DNA of 64,000 nt from Gambelia wislizenii (taxonomy: Eukaryota > Chordata > Lepidosauria > Squamata > Crotaphytidae), in the NCBI GenBank assembly GCA_030847615.1, contig JAUMIR010000001.1, positions 165,761,001-165,825,000 on the forward strand, read 5' to 3'. The notes below the pieces were generated by a model. It worked only from the letters and a program-made list of their open reading frames with translations. It was not told the DNA's origin and made no database searches. The position numbers and the translations under genes were made by a program. Positions 10,139 through 21,915 of this stretch are shown in pieces (position 1 is the first letter of the stretch; every line of letters starts with the position of its first letter).

Positions 10139-10794
10139 GCCACCCTTGTTTCAAATGTATACATCTGGAATGCTACAAAGACCATTCTGTTTTGAAACAT
10201 GATCATCAGGGATGAGTCAAAGCATCTAGATCCACCATTCAAAACTGCAGTCTCCTAAAGTTGTTTTACATTGTATAAAACATGTCAGAACTTTGCCATT
10301 TCACATACTTGCATATCATCTGTAATTTACCTCAAACCTGCAGGTAAAATGGATTGGCTCCTATCCTATTACTATCCTAAACTGACCCCAGGGCTCAAGG
10401 TTATGTTGTGATTGTTTGCTGTGCCTAAAGTCTTGTATGTTTTGATGGATGCATGATCCAGCACCTTGAGAATCAAAGTTTTCATTGGCTTTATTTTGAA
10501 CACAGCAGGTTTCTGGCTATATACCGTAGCTGCAAAGATATATGTGAAAAAGTGTGTGCAATGCCCATTGAAATCTCAGAAAGCATAGAGGTGCCTGGAA
10601 CAGATTTCCAATGGTTCTATTTTGAGTAGAGCTCAGTGTGTAGCGTACCACCCTTCCCTGTGACTAGAAAAATGAAATTAGATTATGCAAAAGTGCAGAA
10701 TATGTTCATAACAAAAAGCTAAATCACAAAAATTGGACAGAATGGCTAAACTCAGAGGCTGAATATTCAAGAAAAGATAGATCCTTTTGTCAAT
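10139..10794. other. Unassigned
   Basis: No coding frame or recognised repeat. Confidence 0.4.
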
Positions 10795-11405
10795 CTTCAT
10801 ATTTATTTATTATTCTTTGTTTAAAGTATTTCTGCATCACCTCTCAGCCCACAAGTGCTCCTGGGGCTATGAACAAATAAAAACCAATTAAATCAATACT
10901 AAGATTTTTAAAATGAAAAACGCATTAAAATACTTTTTAAAAACTCCTAAAAGCAGTCTAAAAACAATCCTAGAATCCAGCTTTAAAACAGTTAAAAGAG
11001 CCATTTCTAACATGCAGAACAGCACTGTTTTGGCTGGTTGCTGGAAGCTTAAAAGAGTTGGGGCCAGCCTAACTTCCTTGGGTAGGGAGTTCCACAGTCA
11101 AGGTGCTGCTACAGAGAAAATGACCAACCTAACTTCACGAGGTGCTGGGGCACCCAGTAGGGCCTCATCTGAAGATGTCAATAATTTCCAGCAGGCTCAT
11201 ATGGGAGGAGGCAGTCTTTTAGATAGCCTGGCCCTAAGTCATTAGGGCTTTGTAGATCAACACCAGCACCCTGAATTGAGCTTGGAAGCAAATTGGAAGG
11301 CAGTTCAGTTCCTGTAAGTTTGGTGTTATATGGTTAATTTTGCACTAACAGCAGCTTCTGAACACTTTTAAAGGGCAAGTCCACACAAAGCATTACAGTA
11401 GTAGC
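10795..11405 (-). mobile_element. L2 LINE 3' part (minus), very degenerate
   Basis: Reading right to left, 11230-11400 is a decayed copy of the L2 ORF region whose plus-strand signature is AGGGCTTTGTAGATCAACACCAGCACCCTGAATTG (split for reading), followed by GGGAGTTCCACAGTCAAGGT (about 11085). The 3' end at 10795-10830 is a TTTATTTATTATT tract. The intact family encodes the end of the RT. No frame survives here. Confidence 0.65.
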
Positions 11406-11420
11406 AGTAGTAGTAGTTTT
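11399..11420. repeat. Degenerate (AGT)n
   Basis: Short run of AGT/AGC triplets. Confidence 0.7.
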
Positions 11421-13012
11421 AAAGCTGTGTGAGCAAGTTGCTTGACACAACAGTCAGGGGAAAAAGAAGGATGTCCAGAGAGAGAGGGATGAAAACCTAA
11501 ATACACATACCCTCCAACATTTCACAGGTGAAAACCAGGCCATGTCCCTACCAAACTGAGACAGTTGAAGAGTATGAATACAACTGCCAGTCCCAGCTAC
11601 AGTAGATCCATTGCAGCAGTGGGTTTATGAAGTCTTGACTTACCATTCAGCAATTGACTGAATGGTTTTATGGTAACTGAGTCCAGCATTTGGATTTAGG
11701 CCAAGGACTGGCTCTTGAAAGTGAGAAATCCCTGCTTGGATGATAATGGGATAATATTTTCTCAGTGAGTCCTTTTAATAGGCAGGATATGCAGCCCTTC
11801 TGAGCAATCTGTACATGTTTAGAGGGAACAATAGCAGAACAGCAAAAGTGTGAGGAATAATTGCCCTCAAACATGCCTAGGTGTGTAAAATCATGGAGAC
11901 ATGGAGAAAAAAATATTTTCAAGTTTATTTTCAAAATTCTAGTTCACTACAGAAACAGGTTACATTCTGGCTGCATCAGCCAAGCTACAGAGCTAAGAAA
12001 AAAAATCATCTGCACCATCTGTGTCTCTCTCAGGCAGGCAGTGAACAAAGACACTTTCATTTTTCTCTTTCACACAGAACTAAACCATAACATGGTAACT
12101 TCTCACAGAGTTGCATACATAACATGAAAACAAAACAAAAGACTTTCACATTATCTCAGCAATTAGACCTCTGTAACATGGGCTTGCTTCCAAGAAAGAT
12201 AAGACTCAGCTGGTATTGTGAAGTTCTAACCTACTGTGTATTTACATTAGCTAACCTTCAGGGCCTGGCTTGTCTTTGAAAATCAAACCAGACCTGATTT
12301 TTACCCAAAGTGGAAAAATTATTCTCAGGGACTACACAAACAATGGCACTGCATTGACATAATGGTCATGGTGTGCATACTCATCACACTATTGTGCTTG
12401 GTAAAGTATTGTCTCCTGCATGAATTTGCTTCTTCTGTCGGGTTAACCAGTATGGGTCCTTGCCTTCAGAAATTAGATTGTGACAATTGAGGATGGGTCA
12501 AGACTGCTGCAATACAATTCCAAAACAATACTGCTTTGTTAAGTGTTTGTGTTCAATCATGTAATATACAAACATAATGCACATGTACAATTTGGATGAA
12601 AATTAATCATATAGAAACCAAATTCCAACTATAAATGGCACGTGAAGACAGAAAAGGCAATAGAATAGGCAGGTCTTTGTCTCCTTCCTTATATCTTCTG
12701 AAGATGTAAACTTGTAACTTTTAAACCTTTACCCTATAATGTCAATAGACTAATCAGGTTTTATATATCTATGCATATACTTTTTAAAAGCCTTACCAAG
12801 AGCTTTCATTTTGATGAAATGAATAATCAGCTCATGAGTGATCCAGCTGTTTCTGCAACAACTTTTGGTAAGGATTGTAAAGCACATAAAATATGATGAA
12901 TCTACACTGGGGCATTTTATTTTGCATTTTATGATTGTAATTGATTTCTGTATGGTGAATTTCATTCAAATTGTCCACCTTGTACTGTGTTTGGATATCA
13001 CCTGCTTATATA
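11421..13012. other. Unassigned
   Basis: About 1.6 kb without a supported gene. Short frames (for example 11861-12127) have no recognisable similarity and ordinary composition. It may be unique sequence or older repeats. Confidence 0.4.
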
Positions 13013-13112
13013 AAACAATCTCTCTCTGGCTTCTCTTCGCAAACGAAGATTCAGGAAGGACTCATCTCGCGCTTTCTGCATGCTTATGACTAAAAAGGCC
13101 AATCCAAGATAG
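13013..13112 (-). mobile_element. 3' end of the APE-type LINE family (minus)
   Basis: About 85 bases are nearly identical to the 3' end of the LINE at 20595-24617 (GAAGATTCAGGAAGGACTCA, TGACTAAAAAGGCCAATCC). The terminal hairpin TCTTCG-CAAA-CGAAGA is present at about 13035-13050. It is a severely 5'-truncated insertion or a SINE using the same tail. Confidence 0.75.
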
Positions 13113-13424
13113 ACCAAACAATAAAATATTGGTGTTAAAACTGTAGCAGTCTTGTGTTTCTAGCATATGTATTTTGTACTTCATTAACTGATGTCTGCAT
13201 TTGATCATGTGACTGGGGAATAGGAACCTTTTTTTGTCTTAGTGGTCCAAGCTGTGGAGCTCTCACCTTAAAAGCATCAATTTGGTGCCTTTTTGTTTGT
13301 TTGTTTGTTTGTTTAAAATATATAAACACAATGATTATTTCCCTGAGCATTTAGTGGATTTACCCCTACCTTCTTTTTCATGTGCGTTTCCTATGTTAAA
13401 TGTCATAGATATTTAATTGATATT
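13113..13424. other. Unassigned with (TTTG)n
   Basis: A (TTTG)n microsatellite lies at 13292-13314. The rest is unassigned. Confidence 0.5.
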
Positions 13425-13495
13425 TCGTTGTTACTTCAACTGATTATTTTAAGCTGCCTTGAAATGGAATGGTGGGTTATACGTTTATTAAACAA
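13425..13495 (+). repeat. LINE/SINE 3' tail fragment
   Basis: TTTTAAGCTGCCTTGAAATG followed by GGTGGGTTATACGTTTATTAAAC resembles the L2-like tails at 29155 and 48540. Confidence 0.45.
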
Positions 13496-13929
13496 AGAAG
13501 GAAAGTTTTGCAGATGTTTTGGTGGTGACCCTTCCAAGGGAGAGCAAAGTTAGATAAGAAAGTCTAGGACCACAGCTAGTACACAAGAATACAGTAATTC
13601 CAGAGAATAACTCTTCCATCCTGGAACTGAGGCTTTTAAGCAAGAACTACCAGACCTCATTCAAGATTCAGCTGTAGCTCCTCATAGGTCTCTCAAAGAA
13701 GTCCTCCTGGTGAAAGCACCTATTGGGATGAGCCTTTTACACACAAAGAGTCCTTTGCTAGAGCCAGAGTTCTTCTAAGAACTCTGACGTACCTCTTTAG
13801 GCACTGTTGCTCCTGTGAACTTGGTGGATATTCTACCTCTGGAGCAAAAATCACTTTTGGAGATGGTGGCTCCTCAGCAGTCTTTCCTGTGAGCACAGAA
13901 CTTCCTTGGCATGGGTGGCTCCTGGATGG
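13496..13929. other. Unassigned
   Basis: No coding frame or recognised repeat. It runs directly into the dispersed repeat at 13930. Confidence 0.4.
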
Positions 13930-14880
13930 GCGGCTCCAGGAATGTAGCTACGGGGCAGGCAAAATTAGAGCTTTGCTACCTAAATAAGAATCCTGCCCCA
14001 CCAATGAAATTTTCAGGGTGTGAGACTTTGAAAATTATTCATACCTAAAACAAAATCTTATATTTGCTGCATTCATGTTCCCTTGCTAACTTTGTCTGCC
14101 CCTTTTCTTAGACTGTTGTTATTTGCTGTCAGGTTGGTTTCGACTTATGGCAACCCTATAAATGAGAGACCTCCAAGATACACTATTATTAACAGCCCTG
14201 CTAAGGTCTTTCAAATTCAGGGCCATAGTTTCCTTGATTTAGTCTATTCACCTTTCATGTGGTGCTAGCAAGCTTACTGTCTTTTCTAGTGGGTCATGTT
14301 GTCTCATTATAAATCGAAGTATGATAACCTCAGTTTAGTTATTTTGGCTTCTGGTGAAAGTTCACCCTTGATTTTCTTTTGGACCCATTTATTTGTCTCT
14401 TTGGTTATCCATGGAATCCACAGACTGTCCTTTAGCACCACATTTCAGATGAGTTGATTCTCTTCCTTTTAAGCTTTATTCACTGTCCAACTGTACATTG
14501 AACTCCAAAATATTATGGCCTGGATGATTTTGAAGTTTGTATTCCAAATGCCAGTTTTTCATCTGATTTCTTGACTTAACTACAGTCTTTATTTTGATTT
14601 ATGACTGAGGCAGAATGCCTAACCTATCTTTCTAAATGCTCAACTGCAGTTTAAGTTACTGCATTGCTAGAAATTTGAGGACTGAAGGAAAATTTAATTG
14701 TGGTGGACAGAATTCCTATTTTGGGGGCAACACTCCTATTCCTTTTTTTTTGGTAGCTACATGTCTTCTGGATCTTGTCATTTACTGGGGGCTCTGGGCC
14801 TTCCAAGGGCCGCGGCACACTCCTTTTCACTCACTCATCCCCCCCCCTTTTACAAGAGAATGATGCATTCTGTCATTTTT
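13930..14880 (+). repeat. Dispersed repeat R, copy 1, interrupted by BovB
   Basis: The outer parts 13930-14107 and 14637-14780 match 45230-45600 in the same order (AAATAAGAATCCTGCC, TACCTAAAAC, CTTTGTCTGCCCCTTTTCTT, then TAAGTTACTGCATTGCTAGA). The intervening 14118-14636 is BovB and absent from the other copy. The nature of R is unknown; it could be part of an LTR element or LINE. Confidence 0.55.
14118..14636 (-). pseudogene. BovB/RTE LINE 3' fragment (minus)
   Basis: It begins with the shared BovB/SINE tail in reverse (GTCAGGTTGGTTTCGACTTA, TGGCAACCCTATAAATGAGA) and continues through the region corresponding to 58031-58203 and 63338-63640, including GGACCCATTTATTTGTCTCT and ACCACATTTCAGATGAGTTG. 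The encoded part is the C-terminus of the RTE protein downstream of the RT. It is full of stops. Confidence 0.75.
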
Positions 14881-15704
14881 TGTTAATAATACTGAGACAT
14901 ATTATTTTGTTTGTATATCACATTAATATATAACATCTGTAAAAATAAGAAGCCAAGCCAGTATTAAATAAGATCACAAGAAGATTGGAATTTGTTGTGT
15001 TGGAGCTTGATAGTGTAATTCTCCACAGGGTGTGGTGGTCAGAGGTTCAGGATAATTTTTTTAGACTGAAGTTCACTGCCATTTTCTACAGTCACAAACT
15101 TCCAATTTTGTCACCCAGGTTTTATTAACATTGTAATTCAATCATGGCAATTCTTTAAACTGTCTCTGCACATCTTCGAAATATGTCTTCTGGATGCCAT
15201 GAGAATTAGTGCTGTTTCCTGCTAGCACGACCCTTTATGTCTCTTTCCAGGCCTATGAAGAAAATCATTTTTAGTGCTAGATGGAGACAGTACTTAGTAG
15301 AGACTCTTAAGTTTGATTTGGCCCCAAGAAAGGACAGGAAATAGAAGATGTGGATAGAAAAGCTTATTGGGGGAGGGAGGGGAGAAAGAAAATGAGCTGT
15401 TAGGGAAATTGGCACACAATAGCTCCTCTTCTTATATTTCCCCAGAAATATAAGAAGTGTGAAGAACTTAATTGTATTATTGAAATGGCTTCATTGCCCA
15501 CCGCTGCCAGATATCCACAAGGAGCCAGGACATTAAATGGAAAGTTTTGGGCTTGTTCATGTTTTTCTCACAGAGGAGAATGTAATGTTTAACATCCATC
15601 AAATCTGGAGTGTGGGAATGGCTTGAGCTTTCACACGTGTTTTGAACACACTGTGATGGGGCAGCACCATGGACCCCTTCCTGATCTACACTTATTCATG
15701 ATTT
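14881..15704. other. Unassigned
   Basis: No coding frame or recognised repeat. Homopolymers flank it on the left. Confidence 0.4.
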
Positions 15705-15899
15705 TTATTTAATCTAGTTTATCAAAATATTTATATCCACCCTATATCCCAGTATGTCGGGATTTTATGTACAAGTAAAATCCATTTAAGACATTTAAAA
15801 GAATTTTAAATTTAAAACAAAACCCAATATTTTAAACAAACTGGGAGCACCTTAAACCATTTAACAGGTTAAAACAGGTTTAAAATGTTGAAAATAGTT
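15705..15899 (-). mobile_element. L2-like LINE 3' end (minus)
   Basis: TTTATTTAATCTAGTTTATC followed by a TATTTATATCCACCCTATAT block and A-rich decay is the reverse of an L2/CR1-like 3' UTR end. Only the 3' end is present. Confidence 0.45.
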
Positions 15900-16452
15900 T
15901 AAAACCATATGTCTTAATGGAAATTGATATGTCATATTCGGAAGGTGGGCAGCTAAAAACTAAATAAACTGTGCCCAGAGAGCCTTTGTGGCTTTTCTCA
16001 GAGTTTTAAAAAAGTTCTGTAGCGAATGTACGTCTGCTCGTTAAGACAGTTGCATTTGCATTGCTGCGCTTTCCCATAGGAGAGGCAGCACAAGCTGATT
16101 GGCCAGATGAGCATAGAGGTGGGGCTTGCAAACAGGGCAAGTGCCCGCTGCTGCCATGTTGGATTTTCAGCTTAGCAAGCAATTGCTAAGGCGATAAAAC
16201 AGTGAACTTTCCCCCATTTTTCCTTTTGTAAATGTGAAATATCACTTGTGTGCAACATGGTGAACATATATTTTTTAAAAAAGTTCAGCAGCGGCAGATT
16301 TGAAAATGAAAGTAATTCACTTGTGGCCACCATCTTGGCAAGGGGGCATGTGAAATTTATGGGGGCTGTAAAACCATTAAGATCGTTTGCAGCAACTGCA
16401 AATTGATACTACTGTGCAGCAATCCATTTTCCACCCTTGTATAGACGAGCCC
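15900..16452 (+). mobile_element. MITE family 1 (GTCTATAC type), left end lost
   Basis: The right terminus CTTGTATAGACGAGCCC ends at 16452 and is followed by TAA. The interior aligns with 36827-37422 and 47884-48475, and inverted with 43182-43768. The shared core includes GCTGATTGGCCAGATGAGCA (about 16093), GTGGGGCTTGCAAAC and GCTGCCATGTTGG (about 16149). The left terminal repeat is not recognisable next to the L2 fragment. No coding capacity. Confidence 0.65.
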
Positions 16453-16673
16453 TAAATATCACCCCAAAATACAGCCAAAGTGTGCTCAGGTTCCCAGAGG
16501 CTGTCACTCTGTTGGTTTGCTGTGTCACTTGGCGCACATAACTGTACTTCTTCTCTGCAAAAATCTCTGCGCTTTAAACAGGTATAGTATAGCCTATCAC
16601 CCTGACCTCTATTCTTCTATTCCAATACTTCCTCCTATTCTCTGCTAGCCTTGTGTGATTGCTCAAAGCCTGA

Positions 16674-17285
16674 GGAGATGATCAGATGAGCCTCTAAAAT
16701 GTTCTTTTCCACTATGTTTTAAAGTTTAAGTGTCCTGGCACAATAACCCTTTATAATGCCCACTGCTGTAATAATGAGAAAAAGCAGCCCCAGCATTATT
16801 GGAACATGAATGCTAGCAATGTTTACTTCTGTGTTCACCAGGGCACATGGTCTTGGCAGTTCTTGCAAGAAGATGTGAGCAGGCTTAAGTAAAAACAACA
16901 ACACCAAAACTAACAAAGAAGATGGACACACAAGCACTGAAACCCACTTTACAATTTGCCAGCAAAATGGCGAGGTTCATTAAAAGAGTGTGCCATGCAT
17001 AGTTTTTGTGTTCTCACCTGGAAGTGTTCTGGCAGGGACCACCCATTGATGCTGTACTCACAAGAGCATAATGGGACGTGGTTTCAGACACTTGCAATAC
17101 TGCCAAAAAAAAAAAATGCCATCAGCGATCAATTGACAGCTTGGCCTGCTAATAAAAAATAATGCCTTATTCATGGCAGTGGGACACTTGGAGAATGCGA
17201 GGAGCCAACGTTGTGTGATAGGGGAGCCCTTTTGTGGTATCCTGTCATTGTTATCACACCATATTTGCTGCATTTGATAATCTCC
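16674..17285. mobile_element. MITE family 2 (GATCAGATG type), TGA target duplication
   Basis: The left end GGAGATGATCAGATG and inverted right end GGAGATTATCAAATG are flanked by TGA on both sides (671-673 and 17286-17288). The interior shares CATTGATGCTGTACTCAC and GATCAATTGACAGCTTGGCC with the element at 34130-34694. No coding capacity. Confidence 0.75.
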
Positions 17286-17344
17286 TGAGTGTTGGTGTGA
17301 ATGTTTCTAAGATTATTTTCCAATAATTTTTTTAAAAAAATTAT

Positions 17345-17510
17345 TTCCTGGCTGTGTTCATGTCAGTTATTACCAGTATACATTGGTCAAAAGGTCCTGT
17401 AGTTACCCGGCCGCTCAATACCATATTGAGCTAATTAAAATTCCCCATATTAATATCTGATGTGAGTGGGGTTCCCACAAACCCGCAGTAATTTGGGTAA
17501 TAGGATGAAG
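17345..17510 (+). repeat. 3' fragment of the four-copy LTR family (plus)
   Basis: CCAGTATACATTGGTCAAAA and GGTCCTGTAGTTACCC, then GAGCTAATTAAAATTCCCC, match the 3' third of the LTRs at 56601-57481 and (inverted) 51703-52602. Confidence 0.5.
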
Positions 17511-17584
17511 CCGTGATGGTTAAAGTGAAATAAATCTATCAAAATGTATAATGATATTTTAAAAGCTGGTGTGGAGCAGATACA

Positions 17585-18206
17585 GGACTTGCCTGCACCA
17601 GCAAAACAAACAAAAACAAGCAAACAAAAATTCTGTACTCACTCCTATGGTAAGTACACAGTTGCCACATGACATTTTCAACCATGCTCATTTTCACTGG
17701 TATGTCTGCAGAAGACACTGGATCTGTAAGATTTATGGTTTGCTCCACATTTGATGGGGAAACTCAGGTTATTGGCATTGTGATGTCTGCAGATTGGCTT
17801 CAGTGTGAACTGGGGGGTGGAACTTCCAGTGGACAGGACTCCATTCTGGCACTTTTTAAAGCATTTTAAAAAAATCAATTGTGCACATATTTGGATAAAC
17901 ATCCCTCTGCTTATACAGTAATACAGTACTCTGGGACAATGTATATTCACATATTTTAATGAAGCATTGAACAGGAAAAAAATGGAGCAGCCTTGGCTAC
18001 ATGGCTGGAAATACCACAATGTATAGGATACGTGATCAGTGTAGGCCTGCTGTCATACTCGGATGCAACCAACAGTTCGGCAGGATACTCCAATCTACAA
18101 TTGGAGAAGTCCAGTGCATGTGGCGTTTATGGGGCTGCTGTGGATCAAAAACATTTGCCACAGCTATGAGGTATGTGCAGGGTTTCCTGCCAGTATAGAC
18201 AAGTCC
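17585..18206. mobile_element. Possible family 1/2-type MITE
   Basis: The left end GGACTTGCCTGCACCAGC and inverted right end GGACTTGTCTATACTGGC resemble the termini of the other elements. Flanks are ACA (582-584) and ATA (18207-18209), one mismatch. The interior is not clearly related to the other copies, so the call is tentative. Confidence 0.4.
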
Positions 18207-18315
18207 ATAGTCAAAACTCCAAAACACCTGAAGGACCAAAGATTGAGAACCATTGTTCTAGACTTCTAGAAGTATGTTCCTCTGCATCATCATTCATGAT
18301 TAGTGAGCTACCTAT

Positions 18316-18627
18316 GGACTTTTTCAAATGGGGAGAAAAAACCTGAGGAGGTCGGGAGTAGAATGGTGCTGTCCCACTTACAGCGGCCCATTTCAGATGA
18401 CACCGTCCTCCTCCCAACCTTCCCCTGTGCTTCCTCCGTACTGCGGGTGCAAGAAATGCACCGCTTTTATTGATGGAAAATCCCTGTCACTAAAAAGCGG
18501 TGCTGGCAGCATGAGGGAAGGTCAGGAGGAGGACGGCACCATCTGAAATGGGGTGCTGTAAGCAGAACAGTGCCATTCTTCTCCTGACCTCCTCGGGGGG
18601 GGGGGTTCCTCCCATTTGAAAAAGTCC
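18316..18627. mobile_element. Foldback element, TAT target duplication
   Basis: The ends GGACTTTTTCAAATGGG and CCCATTTGAAAAAGTCC are perfect inverted repeats flanked by TAT on both sides (18313-18315, 18628-18630). Long arms with CCATTTCAGATGACACCGTC and GGAGGAGGAC blocks pair across the centre. The internal sequence matches the foldback at 46577-46903. Confidence 0.85.
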
Positions 18628-18630
18628 TAT

Positions 18631-20594
18631 ATATCTTCTGCCTGGAATATAAAAATGGTCTTCCAATGGTTGGAGGATCCTCCAGGGCAGGTTTGGGGAG
18701 GTGGATGGGCACTGCACAGAGAAGGAGAAAACAAAAGTCCCAACATGTAAGTAAAACTCTGTTCAGGAAACATTGGATTTTGTCCATTAAAAATGAGTGA
18801 ATCAGGAAGAAGGCTAGGCTAGATTTATTATTCCTGACACTTTGCTTATTATAGCTGGTGTTTTTTTTAATAAGTTCAAGGATGTGAGTTTCCACTGAAA
18901 TCTCAAGTATTTACTGAGGCCTAGATCTTTTTATGGCATAATAAAGTTGAACCCAGGGCATCTCCAAGGGCAGCTATTCAAGGAGATCACTTCAGCTTTA
19001 TAAAAAGAAGTACCCTGAAATGTAATACTGAAGAGTCAAGAGATGTATTCAGCTAGTTCAATAGTGTAAATTGATCATGCACTACAGCCACAAATCCATT
19101 TAAACTGTAGAACTATTATTCAAGTGAATAAAAGGTGGGGCTGGAGGTTTCTCAGTCAGCCAAACAACTTCAGTAGTAAAACTAGAGATGAGCTCTGTAT
19201 ATTTACATTAGTCATCAGTATCACATCTCACATCCTGTATTGTCATCTTGCTTCACTGCTTGTGTGATATAGTGCCCTCTAGGATTCATCAAGTTTTTGT
19301 GCTTAGCTGTGGGAAAAGTGATGCAAAAGAGTGTGAAGGAGATTAGCGAGTTGGAAAGAATGATTTTCCCATAGCATTTCCCCCTGACGACTCAGGTACT
19401 ATTACAGTCATACTGGAATGCTGTGGTTTTGGTTCAGTGCATGCCAAAGTCAGCATGGGCTTTCTCTGCCCAACTTAAAGGTAAATGGGGAGTCATTTTA
19501 GCAGATGAAGTTGCTTGGTTATTACTTAAGAATGCAATATCACAGTTGTGTCAGACTGTCTTCTGTGCAAATGTTAAAGTTTCAAGTTAAATTAGGCACT
19601 GGAATAGCCACTTAAGCGAGACCTGAATTGCTCTTTTATGAAATGAACAAGGGAAAAATATCAAAATGGATTTCTGTAATAATATTCATCAGCGCTTTCC
19701 ATTTTATACCTCATATTTTGTTGCCTTCAAGCTTACTTTGTAAACTTTGTACCTCCCACCCCTTTTTCTGGTTTAAGTTTAAAAAAAAAACTTTGCACAA
19801 CCACTGAGGATTTTAATTTGACATTCTCAACCATAATTAGAAGTTTCTGATGGTGTAATGTGTGCCTGACTTGATTCTTTGATCATATAGAGCAAACTGG
19901 GAACAGTTTGACTACTTCCTTATATCTTCACACATTTCATCCAGTCACTCCCCCCACCCCACTCAACTGCAGAGTTTTGGCACATTCTCAGGACTTGATA
20001 ATTCCTTGAAACATGGACTCATGTCTTGCACTGTTATGTCTCTTTTACTTCAACATGAGTGATGTAAAACTAGCACTCAAGGATATGGAGTCTCTAAGTA
20101 GCACAGTCAACAACAGATATCAAAATGTGCTTGATTTCTCATCTGTGTCAGATATATTATTGACTCTACCTTTGATTTAACAAGTCTCCCAGGTAAAATA
20201 GAATAGAAGTTGCAAGTCAGAAATATTTTTATTTATCATATTGGAAGTGAAAGACAATGGAATGGAAATTTATTGTGTATTTGTTTTTTAAGAAGGAAGA
20301 AGAAAAGAAACAACTGTTGAGAGAGAGAAGGCATAACTTTCTGAAAATCATCTCAGTTGTTTATCTTTTTTTTTATTGATTTTCCCCCCCACCAACAGAG
20401 GTACTGCATTTTGTAAAGTACAAATTCTCCCATTCATAATTTATACATTTTTATACAATTTTGTTTTCTAATTTGTCTATCATGTATATAATTTATATAA
20501 TTTATACCTGTTTGTACATAAAGACAAACAATAAAATATATTTTGCAAAGATTTGTACACACATTCTCTCTGTGTCCCTGTTTTTGAACACATT
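18631..20594. other. Unassigned, about 2 kb
   Basis: No coding frame or recognised repeat. An AT-rich stretch at 20370-20530 opens with TTTTTTTTATTGATTTTCCC and could be the reversed 3' end of a poly(A)-ending LINE, but I saw no internal match. Confidence 0.35.
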
Positions 20595-20677
20595 TTCTAT
20601 ACAAAATCTTTGGCTTCTCTTCACAAATGAAGATTCAGGAAGGACTCATCCCGTGTTTTCTGCAAGCGCGCTGATGA

Positions 20678-21669
20678 CTAAAAAGGCCAATCCGAGATAG
20701 ACAAGTCCTGTTGCAGAAAGCACAGCAGAAGGTTTCCTTGGGTGATGTTTCTGGGTTGTGATTTTTTTCTGCATTGTCGTTTCTCTTCACGACTTGTTCG
20801 GCGTGAGTTCTCAAATAAGGCTGCAGCATTGTGGATAGTGTGTCTACATGCCTCCCGATGTGAGGCCAGGGCGGACCATTGTTGGTGATCAATTTGGCCA
20901 AACCTGAGGTGTTGTTTCAGGGAGTCTTTGTCTCGCTTTTTTGGAGCGCCCCTCTTACGTTGACCCATGGCGAGTTCACCGTAGAATACTATTTTGGGGA
21001 GGTGATGGTCCTCCATCCTAGAAACATGCCCTGCCCAGTGCAGCTGTGTTCTCAATATCATGGCCTCAATGCTGGTGATCCCTGCTTGCTCAAGGACAGC
21101 AACATTCATCACATAGTCAGTCCAGTGTACAGTATATTTAGGATTGTGCATGTACAGCGCTGATGGAAGTGTTCGAGGAGTCGTAAGTGGTGGTGATAGG
21201 TGACCCATGTTTCAGACCCATAAAGGAGAATAGACAGCACAATGGCTCTATATACACTGGTTTTTGTGTTTCGCCTCAGGTGTTTATTACTCCAGACTCA
21301 TTTCTAAAGTCTTCCAAATGCGCTATGTGCCTTTGCTAATCTGTGATTGATCTCTTTGTCAGTCTTGGCATCTGAGGAGATGATGCTTCCCAGGTAGGTG
21401 AACTGCTGAACAGACTTAAGCACAGAGTTGCCAACGGCAATGTGGGGATGGTGGTCTTCGTCCTGTGGTGCAGGCTGGTAAAGAACTTCCATTTTCTTCA
21501 GGTTGACTTCCAGCCCAAACAGCTCTGCAGCTGTTGCGAAGCAGGATGTTAGGCGCTGCAGAGCTGCTTCTGTGTGGGCAACAAGGGCAGCATCATCAGC
21601 GAAGAGCAGCTCACGGACTAGATAGTTTAGAGTCTTAGTGCGAGCCCTCAGACAGCTTAATTTAAACAA
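20678..21669 (-). pseudogene. LINE protein C-terminal fragments (RT active site to finger)
   Basis: Two overlapping minus-strand frames, 21669-21304 and 21208-20678, continue the LINE. The first carries the RT catalytic A-D-D box. The second has QLHWAGHVSRMEDHHLPKIV followed by GELAMGQRKRGAPKKRDKDS and a basic tail. The finger motif with four Cys/His residues is in a third frame at 20760-20670, so a frameshift separates it. Confidence 0.8.
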
Positions 21670-21915
21670 GCTACCATCAGTACGGTAACATATAAATGCC
21701 GTCGTCTTCTTCGAGCTCTGCCATAGCCCTTTGGAGCATCATGCTGAAGAAGATTGTAAATAAGGTTGGCGCAAGAACACAACCTTGCTTCACTCCATTA
21801 GTTATTAGAAAGGGCTCTGAAAGAGCATCGCATATCTGACTTGACCGCGCTGGCCCTCGTGTAGCAAGATAATCATTTTAAGGAATTTGGGGGGACATCC
21901 TAGTCTTTCCAGGAT

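Noticed and set aside
18467..18895. 142-codon minus-strand frame
   Set aside because: It overlaps the foldback element at 18316-18627, whose palindromic GC-rich arms open several frames.
20370..20530. Second L1 3' end (minus)
   Set aside because: T-run followed by ATTGATTTT suggests a reversed LINE tail, but nothing upstream supports it.
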